DNA of 64,000 nt from Sphingobacterium sp. FBM7-1 (lineage in GTDB: Bacteria > Bacteroidota > Bacteroidia > Sphingobacteriales > Sphingobacteriaceae), in the NCBI RefSeq assembly GCF_020687765.1, contig NZ_JAJEWJ010000010.1:62001-126000 (forward strand). The letters are read 5' to 3'. The notes under the pieces were generated by a model that saw nothing but the letters and a program-made list of their open reading frames with translations, did no database searches and was not told where the DNA came from. Positions within the stretch are counted from its first letter, which is position 1, and each line of letters opens with the position of its first letter. Positions 25,373 through 34,975 of the stretch are shown here, in pieces. The translations under genes were made by a program, and so were the position numbers.

Positions 25373-28300
25373 TTGATTATGAAGGTAAAAAACAGATGCT
25401 GTTTAGCAAGAATCCAAAAATTGGCTATTGGATTAGTGTTATTGTGGATTATACCCCATATTGCTTCTGCTCAGTATTTCGGGCAGAATAAAATGCGTTA
25501 TAAGAAACTTGATTTCAATGTGAAGGAAACGCCACATTTTGAGATGTATAGTTATCTTGAGAACGATAGTATGATGACTTGGCTGGCGAAAGAATCTGAG
25601 GTATGGTACAATATGCATCAGCAAGTTTTTCAGGACACCTTCGTACGAAAAAATCCGCTTATATTCTATAATAATCATCCCGAATTTCAGCAAACTACAG
25701 CCATCTCGGGTGAAATATCCGTGGGTACGGGCGGTGTGACAGAGGCGTTTAAACAACGCGTCGTCATGCCTATTATGCAGATTAATCATCAAACACGCCA
25801 CGTCTTAGGGCATGAGATGGTACACGCTTTTCAATTTCGTGTGTTAATGGAAGGACGGGATACAACGCGTTTGGAAAATGTTGGAAATATACCATTGTGG
25901 ATGGTGGAGGGTATGGCAGAGTATCTGTCTATCGGGAAAAAAGATGCATTTACCGCCATGTGGATGCGAGATGCCTATGCGCGTAACGATATTCCGACTT
26001 TAAAACAATTGACCGAGCAATCCTATAATTATTTTCCCTACCGTTATGGACAGGCTTTTTTAGCATTTATTGGTGCCACATATGGCGATACTGTGATTAT
26101 GCCCATGTTTATAGAAACTGCCAAATACGGATATGAAATGGGGATACGACGGGTTTTTGGTTATGATGCACAGACGATGTCAACCTTATGGCGGAATACC
26201 ATGGAGTCCACTTTTAAGGCGTTGAATAAAGACACAACTTCTCGCCCTATCGGACAGGCATTGATTACGCAAACAAATGGAGGTCGGATGAACGTCGCTC
26301 CAGCCATTTCTCCAGATGGACGCTTGGTGGCTTTTATGTCAGAAAAGGACCTGTTTGGTATAGACCTTTTTTTGGCCGATGCGCATACGGGGCAGATTTT
26401 ACGAAAATTAGGTAGCCGAACCACTAATCAAGATATCGATGAATTCAGTTATCTGGAGTCAGCGGGCGACTTTTCCTCCGATAGCCGCTATTTTGCATTT
26501 AGTGTATTCAGTGAGGGTAAAAATAAATTGATGGTGATTGATGTTCAGAGCGGACGGACGATCGCACTTGAAGCCATGGGGGATATTGTCGAGTTTACCA
26601 ATATCAATTTTGCGCCGGATGGTGAAAGCGTCGCATTTTCCGGTTTGCGAGAAGGTCAAAGCGATATCTATATTTATAATTTAAAGACTAAAGAACTGGC
26701 ACAATTGACGGATGATAAATATTCCGACTTCCAGCCTAGCTTTTCGCCCGATGGGAAAACGATTGTTTTTAGTACCGACAGAATGTCGTTGGAAAGTGCC
26801 TCTCGATCGGTAGATATTCCGATGGGGATGGCTATGATCGACGTATCAACTAAAAAAGTGACTATCCTGGATGTTTTTCCTGGAGCTAACAATTTGAACC
26901 CCCATTTCTCAGGCGATGGAACATATATTTATTTTCTCTCTAATGGTGATGGTTACCGAAACATGTTTCGGTATTCAATAAATAATGGGGTAGTTGAAAG
27001 GCTTACGGATTATTTTACGGGGATTAGTGGAATTACAGAGTATTCTCCAGCGATGAGTATATCAAATAACGATGATATCGTATATTCTTACTTCAAAGGC
27101 AACCAATACAGCATCTATAAAGCAAATGCATCGGAATTTGAGCCTGAAGTGATGGATGGTCATAACGTTGATTTCACAGCTGCGATGTTGCCGCCCAATA
27201 TAAACCGGGGCGTTAATGTTGTCAATACCAATTTGCAAAATTTCAATGCATACCGGCGGATTGATACAGCGCTAATTAATCCAGTACCATACCGTTCTAA
27301 ATTTAAGTTGGATTATTTAGCGAACTCGGGTGTGGGTATGACGGTGGGTACCCGTTATGGAGCTGGAATGGCAGGTGGTATTTTTGGTGTGTTTTCAGAT
27401 ATATTGGGATATAATCAGATTTATTCTACGTTGAATATCAACGGAGAAGTACAGGATTTCGGCGGGCAGGTTGCTTACGTAAATCAACGAAGCCGCTGGA
27501 ATTGGGGTGGTTCCGTATCGCATATCCCATACCGGAGTGGATTCCGTACCTATGAAGTCGACAATCTGGGCCGAGGCGATGAGTTGGTTCTTAGTGATTA
27601 TATCATCCGTCAATTTGAAACGCAATTGGATGCTTTTGTGGCTTATCCATTTAATCGACACCATCGCTTCGAGATAGGTGGGGCTTTGGCTCGTTACGGT
27701 TATAGTGTGGAAAAATGGCAACAGAGTTATTTTAGTTTCGGCTTTGTGGATAGAAAGCGTCTGTCTAACGAGGAAGCTATGAACCTTCTTGGATTTAACC
27801 TCGATCCATTGGTGATGCAGCAGGTGAGTACGGCGTTTGTTGGAGATAACTCTATATTCGGATTGACATCTCCGTTACAAGGGTTTCGTTACCGCCTATC
27901 TGCGGGGCAATATTTCGGAGATATTAATATGCGCGCTTATAATATCGATTTACGGCGTTATTTGCGTTTTCAACCGATAACAGTAGCGGCCCGTGCATAT
28001 GCTTATATTCGCTCTGGCGACGATCAGAATCGCTTGCGCGGTAATTATATCGGTTATCCGTTTTTCGTCCGAGGGTATGACAATTTGAGCCGTGACCGCG
28101 TTGGGAATATTTCTTTTGACGATTTGATGGGATCACGTGTCGTGGTAGGAAATTTCGAGGTACGCTTACCATTTACCGGTCCGGAAAAATTGGCTGCTAT
28201 AAAATCAGGATTATTGTTTTCGGATCTCAACCTCTTCTTTGACGCTGGGCTTGCTTGGAATGATGGGAATAAGATTGTGAGCAATGTGGATAATAAACCA

Positions 28301-28525
28301 CGAGTACCACAATATAACGCTGATGGTACGCCGTTGCTGGACCAGAATGGAATGCCAGTTTATGGATATGATAGGAATTACCGGGTGCCTATATTCAGTG
28401 CAGGTATTTCTATGCGGGTGAATTTGTTCGGTGCTATGATCTTGGAACCTTATTATGCGATACCCTTCGTGTCATCGCGAACAAAATTCGGTACCTTCGG
28501 ATTAAACTTTATGCCAGGATGGTAG
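25373..28525 (+). CDS. Secreted metallopeptidase-like, TolB-repeat and outer-membrane barrel protein
   Basis: A 1050-residue protein. It has a signal peptide (cleavage near IASAQ), then a peptidase-like domain with HEMVH at 147-151 and WMVEGMAEYLS as a gluzincin-like third-ligand block. A beta-propeller of TolB/PD40 repeats follows (VAPAISPDGRLVAFMSEKD, PSFSPDGKTIVFSTD), and then a C-terminal beta-barrel of the Omp85/surface-antigen sort (VRGYDNLSRDR near 900, ending in FMPGW). Proteins of this plan are common in Bacteroidota and are predicted to be surface or outer-membrane associated; function is unproven. It follows the PBP1A gene by 26 bases. A second in-frame ATG lies at 25379. Confidence 0.8.
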   Translation: MIMKVKNRCCLARIQKLAIGLVLLWIIPHIASAQYFGQNKMRYKKLDFNVKETPHFEMYSYLENDSMMTWLAKESEVWYNMHQQVFQDTFVRKNPLIFYNNHPEFQQTTAISGEISVGTGGVTEAFKQRVVMPIMQINHQTRHVLGHEMVHAFQFRVLMEGRDTTRLENVGNIPLWMVEGMAEYLSIGKKDAFTAMWMRDAYARNDIPTLKQLTEQSYNYFPYRYGQAFLAFIGATYGDTVIMPMFIETAKYGYEMGIRRVFGYDAQTMSTLWRNTMESTFKALNKDTTSRPIGQALITQTNGGRMNVAPAISPDGRLVAFMSEKDLFGIDLFLADAHTGQILRKLGSRTTNQDIDEFSYLESAGDFSSDSRYFAFSVFSEGKNKLMVIDVQSGRTIALEAMGDIVEFTNINFAPDGESVAFSGLREGQSDIYIYNLKTKELAQLTDDKYSDFQPSFSPDGKTIVFSTDRMSLESASRSVDIPMGMAMIDVSTKKVTILDVFPGANNLNPHFSGDGTYIYFLSNGDGYRNMFRYSINNGVVERLTDYFTGISGITEYSPAMSISNNDDIVYSYFKGNQYSIYKANASEFEPEVMDGHNVDFTAAMLPPNINRGVNVVNTNLQNFNAYRRIDTALINPVPYRSKFKLDYLANSGVGMTVGTRYGAGMAGGIFGVFSDILGYNQIYSTLNINGEVQDFGGQVAYVNQRSRWNWGGSVSHIPYRSGFRTYEVDNLGRGDELVLSDYIIRQFETQLDAFVAYPFNRHHRFEIGGALARYGYSVEKWQQSYFSFGFVDRKRLSNEEAMNLLGFNLDPLVMQQVSTAFVGDNSIFGLTSPLQGFRYRLSAGQYFGDINMRAYNIDLRRYLRFQPITVAARAYAYIRSGDDQNRLRGNYIGYPFFVRGYDNLSRDRVGNISFDDLMGSRVVVGNFEVRLPFTGPEKLAAIKSGLLFSDLNLFFDAGLAWNDGNKIVSNVDNKPRVPQYNADGTPLLDQNGMPVYGYDRNYRVPIFSAGISMRVNLFGAMILEPYYAIPFVSSRTKFGTFGLNFMPGW

Positions 28526-28573
28526 TCCAATAAATAAGTATGAGGTAGATTAGTGTAGAGGATAAGGTTGTTG

Positions 28574-28615
28574 AAGGTCGTTGTTTTGCTTTAAGCACAA
28601 ACAACGACCTTTTTA
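28574..28615. terminator. Bidirectional terminator between converging genes
   Basis: The 13-base stem AAGGTCGTTGTTT / AAACAACGACCTT (28574-28586 / 28599-28611) has an inner TGC-TTTAA-GCA hairpin and one bulged C, followed by a T tract on the plus strand. It serves the barrel protein gene and includes the end of the converging GIY-YIG gene. Confidence 0.88.
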
Positions 28616-28920
28616 TTATCCCTATTGTTATTCGGACCGGTGTAGTGACAAAGGTTTAACCAATTAGGGTTTTTTAACCGAATAAGCTTTTCCCGTTGCA
28701 TCCTTGTATATCGGCGCAATTTGTGTTGGCAAGCAAGTGCTTTTTCTATTTCGTGAAATGTTTCCATATACACAAGGATGTTTAATTTAGGCACATGACT
28801 GAAGAATCCTGATGACGTAAAATGAGTTTCTTGTAGCCGGATAGTTATATCGGTGCAATAACCAACTTCCAAATAGGTTCGATTACTATCGGTAAGAATA
28901 TATACAGTATGTGTTTCCAT
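28591..28920 (-). CDS. GIY-YIG domain protein
   Basis: A 109-residue protein with one GIY-YIG nuclease-like domain: VYILTDSNRTYLEVGYCTDI (the GIY and YIG equivalents being VYI and VGY), then Arg in TIRLQEHF-like context and a Glu in the ALACQHKLRRYTR helix. Small proteins of this type are predicted endonucleases with unknown targets. The last residues (KKVVVCA) are encoded inside the terminator stem. The gene is divergent from an S24/LexA-like regulator, with repeated TACTAAT sites between them. Confidence 0.75.
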   Translation of the reverse strand: METHTVYILTDSNRTYLEVGYCTDITIRLQETHFTSSGFFSHVPKLNILVYMETFHEIEKALACQHKLRRYTRMQREKLIRLKNPNWLNLCHYTGPNNNRDNKKVVVCA

Positions 28921-28936
28921 TGTATTTCAATTATTA

Positions 28937-29007
28937 TACTAACAAATTTGGTGATCTGCGTATTAAATACTAATTTTATTGGCACAATAATACTAATTAT
29001 ATTAGTA
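28937..29007. promoter_or_regulatory. Repeated TACTAAT sites between GIY-YIG and S24 regulator genes
   Basis: The perfect palindrome TACTAAT-TAT-ATTAGTA lies at 28991-29007; extra half-sites are TACTAAC at 28937 and TACTAAT at 28968. They lie in the 195-base gap between the divergent genes. The likely binder is the adjacent S24-type repressor (inference). Confidence 0.6.
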
Positions 29008-29115
29008 AATAAAAATTATTTGGAAGGACGGATGGTAAATGATTGAGTTACAGTTTGATTATTTTACATTTGATAGTACTCAAATTATTAAATAGAACAA
29101 AATAGATAAGAAATT

Positions 29116-29889
29116 ATGTCGAATATAGCATCGAATCTCAAGTTTTTGCGAAAACGAAAAGGCTTGACGCAGCAGCAATTTGCTGATGCGCTTGAAATAA
29201 AAAGAGCATCTGTTGGTGCCTATGAAGAAGATCGTGCCGAGCCGAAGTATGAACTTCTCAGAAAAATAGCGCGGTTTTATGAGCTGACTATGGATGAGTT
29301 GGCGAACGATGTGATAGACGAGAAATGGCGGCCTCAACCCAAAAGTAACGCGTCGAATTTGAGGGTATTGAGTATAACTGTGGATGGCGATGAAAGAGAG
29401 AATATAGAATTGGTTCCTGTTAAAGCAAGTGCGGGGTATTTAAATGGGTACGGTGATCCCGAATATGTCGCGGATCTGCCAAAGTTTTCATTACCTATGT
29501 TTAACCAAGGAACTTATCGGGCGTTTGAAATTAAGGGTGATTCGATGTTGCCACTTCCATCTGGAAGTGTTATTATTGGTGAATATGTCGAAAATTGGCA
29601 CGATATCAAGCCCGGTCAAACTTATGTCATTGTTTCAAAAGACGACGGTGTTGTATACAAACGTATAGCCTACAAGTTCAAAGAAGAGAAAGGGATAAAA
29701 CTAGTTTCTGATAATAAAACATATGAATCTTATTGGGTGAATACAGACGACATTATCGAAATCTGGAAAGCAAAAGCCTTTATCAGTACCGAGCTTCCTG
29801 AGCCGAGCCCGGAACCAACTATGGAGACATTGACTTCAATGATGGCGCAAATGCAGAAAACAATTAAATCGGTGGTGGATAACAAATAA
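29116..29889 (+). CDS. XRE-family regulator with LexA-like S24 peptidase domain
   Basis: A 257-residue repressor. The N-terminal helix-turn-helix is at about 5-60 (LKFLRKRKGLTQQQFADALE, KRASVGAYEEDRAEPKY). The C-terminal S24 domain has Ser143 in IKGDSMLP and Lys182 in VVYKRIAYK, the catalytic pair used for self-cleavage in LexA and phage CI. A short Pro/Glu-rich and Met-rich tail follows. It resembles a phage-type or SOS-type repressor that is cleaved when RecA is active. Its promoter region holds several TACTAAT sites, so autoregulation is likely. No phage genes are nearby. Confidence 0.9.
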   Translation: MSNIASNLKFLRKRKGLTQQQFADALEIKRASVGAYEEDRAEPKYELLRKIARFYELTMDELANDVIDEKWRPQPKSNASNLRVLSITVDGDERENIELVPVKASAGYLNGYGDPEYVADLPKFSLPMFNQGTYRAFEIKGDSMLPLPSGSVIIGEYVENWHDIKPGQTYVIVSKDDGVVYKRIAYKFKEEKGIKLVSDNKTYESYWVNTDDIIEIWKAKAFISTELPEPSPEPTMETLTSMMAQMQKTIKSVVDNK

Positions 29890-29943
29890 AATCGATTTGG
29901 CTATTTAAAATAATATAATTACCTTTGTATAATCTGAATAAGA

Positions 29944-29968
29944 GGGGGCATATTATGCCCCCTTTTTT
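29944..29968 (+). terminator. Intrinsic terminator after the S24 regulator
   Basis: The perfect eight-base stem GGGGGCAT / ATGCCCCC with a three-base ATT loop is followed by six T. Confidence 0.95.
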
Positions 29969-30024
29969 ATTCGAATTACGAAAAGGTGGTCCATTAACAG
30001 TTAAATTCACGTATCGAATTGGGT

Positions 30025-30489
30025 ATGCAAATAGAAGAAAGAGTACGGGAACTAGTAGAAGAGAAGATTGCGGATAGAGCAGATTTATTTATTGTGCGTA
30101 TTAAAATGCATAATAATGGAATTTTGGAGATATTGATGGATGGCGACGATGGTATCGCGATTGAGGATTGTGTGCAAATTAGCCGTCATGTAGGGTTTCA
30201 TTTAGAAGAGGAAAATGCAATTGATCGTGCTTATCGTTTAGAGGTTTCTTCACCGGGAATTGATACGCCTCTGTTATTGCATCGACAGTATCAGAAAAAT
30301 ATTGGGAGAATGGTACGTGTAAAAGGGCTTGAAGGAGACAAAAGAGAAGGTAAGCTAATCGCGGTGAATGACAAAAGCATTACGATTGAGGAAATAAAAA
30401 AAGAAAAAGGAAAAAAGGCTGTCCCACAGGAAGCTGAAATTCCGTTAGATAACATAACAGAAACAAAGGTGTTAATTTCATTTAAATAA
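30025..30489 (+). CDS. rimP: Ribosome maturation factor RimP
   Basis: A 154-residue protein with the RimP N-terminal fold (DGDDGIAIEDCVQISRHVGFHLEE, then YRLEVSSPGIDTPL) and a C-terminal SH3-like barrel (VRVKGLEGDKREGKLI). It assists 30S subunit assembly. The ATG at 30025 is preferred over the TTG at 30019. It is the first gene of the rimP-nusA-infB operon; nusA begins three bases after its stop. The C-terminus is Lys-rich. Confidence 0.95.
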   Translation: MQIEERVRELVEEKIADRADLFIVRIKMHNNGILEILMDGDDGIAIEDCVQISRHVGFHLEEENAIDRAYRLEVSSPGIDTPLLLHRQYQKNIGRMVRVKGLEGDKREGKLIAVNDKSITIEEIKKEKGKKAVPQEAEIPLDNITETKVLISFK

Positions 30490-30492
30490 AAA

Positions 30493-31731
30493 ATGAGCAG
30501 CAATATCAATTTGATCGACTCTTTCCAAGAGTTTAAGGAGTTTAAAAATATCGATCGTCCGACCGTTATCACCGTATTGGAAGAGGTGTTCCGCAGCATG
30601 ATACGCAAACGTTTTGGGACAGATGAGAACGTGGATGTGATTGTAAACCCAGATAACGGAGACTTGGAAATATGGCGAACACGAGTGGTCATGGACGATG
30701 GGTTTTCCGAAGATGATGATTTGGAAATCGAACTGTCTGAAGTACACCAGTATGATCCGGATTTGGAAGTCGGCGACGAATATATCGAGCAAATTACATT
30801 GGAAAGTTTTGGTAGGAGAGCTATCTTAGCCGCGCGCCAAACATTGGTTTCGAAAATATTAGAATTAGAAAAAGATGAGGTCTTTAAGAAATATAAAGAT
30901 CGCGAAGGTGAATTGGTGATCGGTGAGGTTTACCAAATATGGAAGAAGGAAATTTTGGTATTGGACGAAGACGGAAACGAATTAATTCTTCCAAAAACGG
31001 AGCAGATCCCAGCAGATTATTTCAAAAAAGGAGATAGTATACGCGCTGTTGTGTTTAAAGTAGATATGATGAACAGCAACCCGAAGATCATCATTTCTCG
31101 TACTGCTCCTGAATTTTTACAGCGTTTATTTGAATTAGAAGTGCCGGAAATTTTCGATGGACTCATTACAATTAAGAAGATTGTACGTGAACCTGGAGAA
31201 AGAGCAAAAGTAGCGGTTGAGTCTTACGATGATCGTATTGATCCGGTAGGAGCGTGTGTAGGTATGAAAGGATCCCGTATTCACGGTATCGTGAGAGAGC
31301 TTCGTAATGAAAATATTGACGTTATAAACTATACTTCAAATCATATTCTATATATTACCCGTGCTTTAAGCCCGGCTCGTATCTCCTCCATTAAAATTGA
31401 TGATGAGAATAAGACTGCCGCTGTTTACCTGAAGCCAGATCAGGTGTCTTTGGCGATAGGCCGCGGCGGACACAATATAAAACTCGCTGGAAAATTGACG
31501 GGTTATGAAATAGATGTATACAGAGAGAATGATGAAGTGGAGGAAGATGTGGATATCGAAGAATTCGCGGACGAAATCGATAGCTGGATTATCGATGAGC
31601 TGAAACGCGTTGGACTTGATACTGCGAAGTCAGTTCTAGGGCTCACTGAGGCAGAACTCGTGAGGCGTACGGACTTAGAGGAGGATACTATACAAGAGAT
31701 TCTTCGTATCCTTGCAGCTGAGTTCGAATAA
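30493..31731 (+). CDS. nusA: Transcription termination/antitermination factor NusA
   Basis: A 412-residue NusA. In order: the N-terminal polymerase-binding domain (1-125), an S1 domain (about 130-200; GELVIGEVYQIWKKEILV), two KH domains (VGACVGMKGSRIHGIVREL, and QVSLAIGRGGHNIKLAGKLTGYEIDVY), and a short C-terminal helix-hairpin-helix. It binds RNA polymerase and nascent RNA to control pausing and termination. The length is usual for Bacteroidota, which lack the long acidic repeats of E. coli NusA. It starts three bases after rimP. Confidence 0.97.
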   Translation: MSSNINLIDSFQEFKEFKNIDRPTVITVLEEVFRSMIRKRFGTDENVDVIVNPDNGDLEIWRTRVVMDDGFSEDDDLEIELSEVHQYDPDLEVGDEYIEQITLESFGRRAILAARQTLVSKILELEKDEVFKKYKDREGELVIGEVYQIWKKEILVLDEDGNELILPKTEQIPADYFKKGDSIRAVVFKVDMMNSNPKIIISRTAPEFLQRLFELEVPEIFDGLITIKKIVREPGERAKVAVESYDDRIDPVGACVGMKGSRIHGIVRELRNENIDVINYTSNHILYITRALSPARISSIKIDDENKTAAVYLKPDQVSLAIGRGGHNIKLAGKLTGYEIDVYRENDEVEEDVDIEEFADEIDSWIIDELKRVGLDTAKSVLGLTEAELVRRTDLEEDTIQEILRILAAEFE

Positions 31732-31749
31732 GGTGTTTCGTAATACTGT

Positions 31750-31788
31750 CACTGAAAAAACAATTGAGCGGAAATTGTTTTTTCAGTG
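31750..31788 (+). terminator. Long hairpin between nusA and infB
   Basis: A perfect 16-base stem (CACTGAAAAAACAATT against AATTGTTTTTTCAGTG) closes a seven-base loop. The downstream T tract is inside the stem, so termination is probably partial; it may attenuate read-through into infB. Confidence 0.7.
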
Positions 31789-31806
31789 TAAAAAAGCATA
31801 TTTTTG
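31775..31806 (+). promoter_or_regulatory. Promoter of infB
   Basis: The -7 element TATTTTTG (31799-31806) matches TAnnTTTG exactly, with a TTG at 31775-31777 about 22 bases upstream as -33. It lies 32 bases before the infB ATG and just after the hairpin, giving infB its own start. Confidence 0.6.
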
Positions 31807-31837
31807 TAGTATTAAAATTATAGAAGGTAAATAATAG

Positions 31838-34800
31838 ATGACAGAAGGAAAAAGCGTAAACTTGCTAAAGGCAGCAAAAGAACTTAATATTGGGATAGGT
31901 ACGGCTGTTGACTTCTTGGTGAAAAATGGTTTCGATGTCGAATCAAAACCTAGTACTAAGTTGTCTGCAGACATGTATACTGTTCTTCTAAAAGAATTTC
32001 AAGGAGACAAAATCGTAAAGGACGAAGCTAAACAAATTGTTATCGGTAAAATTCGTCGTGAAGAGTCTGCTGCTGGACCAAGTGGAGCTAATCCTACGGA
32101 ATCTAGAAATGATATTCAAGAAGACGATAGCATAACGTCTAAGGAAGTCCTGATTACAGACACAGGAGTTGAGTCGGTATCCGAACCATTGGAATCGACG
32201 AGGGAGGAACCAATAGCAGAGAAAGAAAAGGAGGAAGGTTCCAGCCCGTTAAAGGTAGTTGGAAAGATTGATTTGGATAGCCTTAAACGCGGAAAGCCAA
32301 AGAAAGCATCCCAGAAAGAAGAGGTAGTGCAAGAAGTGTCTTCGAAGACGGCGGAGCCAGAAGTAAAACCTGTTGAGCAGGAGACTAAGAAAGAAGAGGT
32401 TAAACCCGTAGTAGAACAGCCTAAAGAGGAAGTTACACCACAGGAAGTTAAACCTAAGAAAGAAGAAAAGGAGGATCTGCAGCCGAAAGAGGAACAAAAA
32501 CAAGAAATTAAAGCAGAGCCTGCGGCTAACATGAATAAACAAACTGAAGAAATTAAACCTCCGGTAAAAGAACAAAAAACTGCTGTGTCCGAAGCGCCGG
32601 ATACAGGTGTAATACGCGCACGTTCGGAGACGTTGAGCGGCCCTAAGGTAGTTGGGAAAATTCAACTTCCGGTGGAACGTAAACCTGTAGCTTCGTCTTC
32701 AGGTTCTTCCCATCATAACGATAATAAACGTAAGCGTAAACGTTCGAATAAGAATGCACCTGTCAATCCAAATACGGTAGAGGGACAAAGAGGATCTGGT
32801 GAATCCCACGCAAACCGTGGTGTAGGATTTAACAAAGGTGGTGGCCACCCTGGAAATAGACCTGGTCAAGGAAACCAACAGCACGGGCATGCAAAAGGAC
32901 GCCATGATCATCGTGGGAAAGGACGTCAGCCGGAAACACCGAAAGAGGAACCTTCAGAAAAAGAAATCCAAGATCAAATTAAAGCCACATTGGCTCGCTT
33001 AAGTGGGGCGGGTAAATCGGGTAAGTTTGCTCAGCGTGCTAAATTACGTCGTCAGAAGCGAGATGATATAGCGTTGTCTGCAGAAGAGGCGGCAATGGAG
33101 GAAGCAGCACAATCTAAAATTTTACGTGTTACCGAATTTGTCACCGCGAATGAGTTGGCAAATTTGATGGATGTACAAGTTACACAGGTCATCTCCACAT
33201 GTATGAGTTTAGGGATGTTCGTTTCCATTAATCAACGCTTAGATGCAGAAACCTTATCGATTGTAGCAGAGGAGTTTGGTTATCAAGTTGAGTTTATAAA
33301 ACCTGAAGATGAGGAAATTACTGAGCTTGAGGAACCAGATAATGAAGCAGACTTAATTCCTCGTGCACCGATCGTAACCGTCATGGGGCACGTTGACCAC
33401 GGTAAAACATCCCTTTTAGATTACATTCGTAAAGCGAACGTAACAAAAGGTGAGGCGGGAGGTATCACGCAGCATATTGGTGCCTATGCCGTGAAATTAG
33501 AAGATGATCGTAAAATTACGTTTTTAGATACACCGGGTCACGAAGCTTTTACAGCCATGCGTGCGCGGGGTGCGAAAGTAACCGATATTGTTATTATCGT
33601 GATTGCTGCGGATGATGCGGTGATGCCGCAAACGAAAGAAGCTATTAATCACGCGCAAGCAGCGGGAGTTCCTATCGTTTTTGCTTTTACAAAAGTGGAC
33701 AAGCCGGGTGCTAATGCAGACAGAATACGAGAGCAGTTATCTGCTATGAATATCCTAGTAGAAGACTGGGGAGGAAAATACCAAGCGCAAGAAATATCAG
33801 CAAAAACGGGTGAGAACGTCGACCTTTTGTTGGAGAAAGTCGTTTTAGAGGCTGAATTATTAGAGTTGAAGGCTGATCCTAAAAAACGCGCGGTCGGTTC
33901 GGTCATTGAATCTGCCTTGGATAAAGGTAGGGGGATTGTGACTACTGTATTGATACAAGCTGGTACGCTGCGTATCGGTGATCCGATTCTAGCCGGTTCG
34001 CATTCGGGTAAAGTGAAAGCATTAACGAATGAGCGAGGCGAGCGCGTAAGAGAAGCAGGTCCTTCTGTACCGGTACAGATTCTTGGTATGGCTGGTGCTC
34101 CAACGGCGGGTGATAAGCTCTATGTGATGGAAAGTGAATCCGAGGCACGCCAGGTAGCAAATAAACGTCTTCAGTTGCAACGTGAGCAAGGTATGCGTGC
34201 TACAAAACATATTACGTTAGATGAAATCGGACGTCGTTTGGCTATCGGTAACTTTAAAGAACTGAACATTATCGTTAAGGGTGATGTGGACGGTTCGATT
34301 GAAGCACTATCCGACTCCTTACTGAAATTGTCGACTGATGAGATCCAAGTTAATATCATTCACAAATCAGTGGGCGCTATTTCGGAATCCGACGTATTGT
34401 TAGCATCTGCTTCAGATGCGATCATTATTGGTTTCCAAGTACGACCAACCCAAGGTGCTAAGAAACTCGCAGAACATGAGCAAATTGATATCCGTTTGTA
34501 TTCGATTATCTATGACGCTATCGAAGAGTTGAAGTCAGCAATGGAAGGTATGTTGGCGCCGAAACTTGAAGAGAAAATTGTGGCAGAAGTCGAAATACGC
34601 GAGACGTTTAAGATTTCTAAGGTCGGTACTATCGCCGGATGTATGGTTCGTGACGGTAAGATTAACCGCAATAATGATATCCGCGTGATCCGTGACGGTG
34701 TAGTAATTCATACCGGTAAATTAGCGTCATTAAAACGCTTTAAAGACGATGTGAAAGAGGTGTCGCAAGGATACGAGTGCGGATTGAATATCGACCGTTT

Positions 34801-34867
34801 CAATGATATCGAAGTAGGTGATATCGTAGAGGCCTACGAGCAAGTAGAAGTTAAACGTAAATTGTAA
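31838..34867 (+). CDS. infB: Translation initiation factor IF-2
   Basis: A 1009-residue IF-2 of the long Bacteroidota type. The N-terminal IF2_N helix ([20 protein letters not shown]) is followed by a long Lys/Glu/Pro-rich linker (about 80-260) and a His/Gly/Asn-rich stretch (about 285-370). The GTPase domain has GHVDHGKT at 517-524, DTPGHEAF and TKVDKPGA, and is followed by domains II-IV. It brings initiator tRNA to the 30S subunit. It is downstream of nusA behind a hairpin and its own promoter, and ends at a strong terminator. Confidence 0.97.
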   Translation: MTEGKSVNLLKAAKELNIGIGTAVDFLVKNGFDVESKPSTKLSADMYTVLLKEFQGDKIVKDEAKQIVIGKIRREESAAGPSGANPTESRNDIQEDDSITSKEVLITDTGVESVSEPLESTREEPIAEKEKEEGSSPLKVVGKIDLDSLKRGKPKKASQKEEVVQEVSSKTAEPEVKPVEQETKKEEVKPVVEQPKEEVTPQEVKPKKEEKEDLQPKEEQKQEIKAEPAANMNKQTEEIKPPVKEQKTAVSEAPDTGVIRARSETLSGPKVVGKIQLPVERKPVASSSGSSHHNDNKRKRKRSNKNAPVNPNTVEGQRGSGESHANRGVGFNKGGGHPGNRPGQGNQQHGHAKGRHDHRGKGRQPETPKEEPSEKEIQDQIKATLARLSGAGKSGKFAQRAKLRRQKRDDIALSAEEAAMEEAAQSKILRVTEFVTANELANLMDVQVTQVISTCMSLGMFVSINQRLDAETLSIVAEEFGYQVEFIKPEDEEITELEEPDNEADLIPRAPIVTVMGHVDHGKTSLLDYIRKANVTKGEAGGITQHIGAYAVKLEDDRKITFLDTPGHEAFTAMRARGAKVTDIVIIVIAADDAVMPQTKEAINHAQAAGVPIVFAFTKVDKPGANADRIREQLSAMNILVEDWGGKYQAQEISAKTGENVDLLLEKVVLEAELLELKADPKKRAVGSVIESALDKGRGIVTTVLIQAGTLRIGDPILAGSHSGKVKALTNERGERVREAGPSVPVQILGMAGAPTAGDKLYVMESESEARQVANKRLQLQREQGMRATKHITLDEIGRRLAIGNFKELNIIVKGDVDGSIEALSDSLLKLSTDEIQVNIIHKSVGAISESDVLLASASDAIIIGFQVRPTQGAKKLAEHEQIDIRLYSIIYDAIEELKSAMEGMLAPKLEEKIVAEVEIRETFKISKVGTIAGCMVRDGKINRNNDIRVIRDGVVIHTGKLASLKRFKDDVKEVSQGYECGLNIDRFNDIEVGDIVEAYEQVEVKRKL

Positions 34868-34888
34868 TCACTTACGTTATAATAATAT

Positions 34889-34917
34889 AATCCCGACAGG
34901 TTCCTGTCGGGATTTTT
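34889..34917 (+). terminator. Intrinsic terminator after infB
   Basis: A stem of 12 bases AATCCCGACAGG / CCTGTCGGGATT with a two-base loop is followed by T. It closes the rimP-nusA-infB operon. Confidence 0.95.
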
Positions 34918-34975
34918 TATAGCTCATAGATGCTATCTATTTGCCAAATTTCAATAATAAAGCTACTTTTATCCT

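Noticed and set aside
32249..32665. Long minus-strand frames rich in Phe/Leu/Ser inside infB
   Set aside because: They are shadows of the Lys/Glu-rich linker of IF-2.
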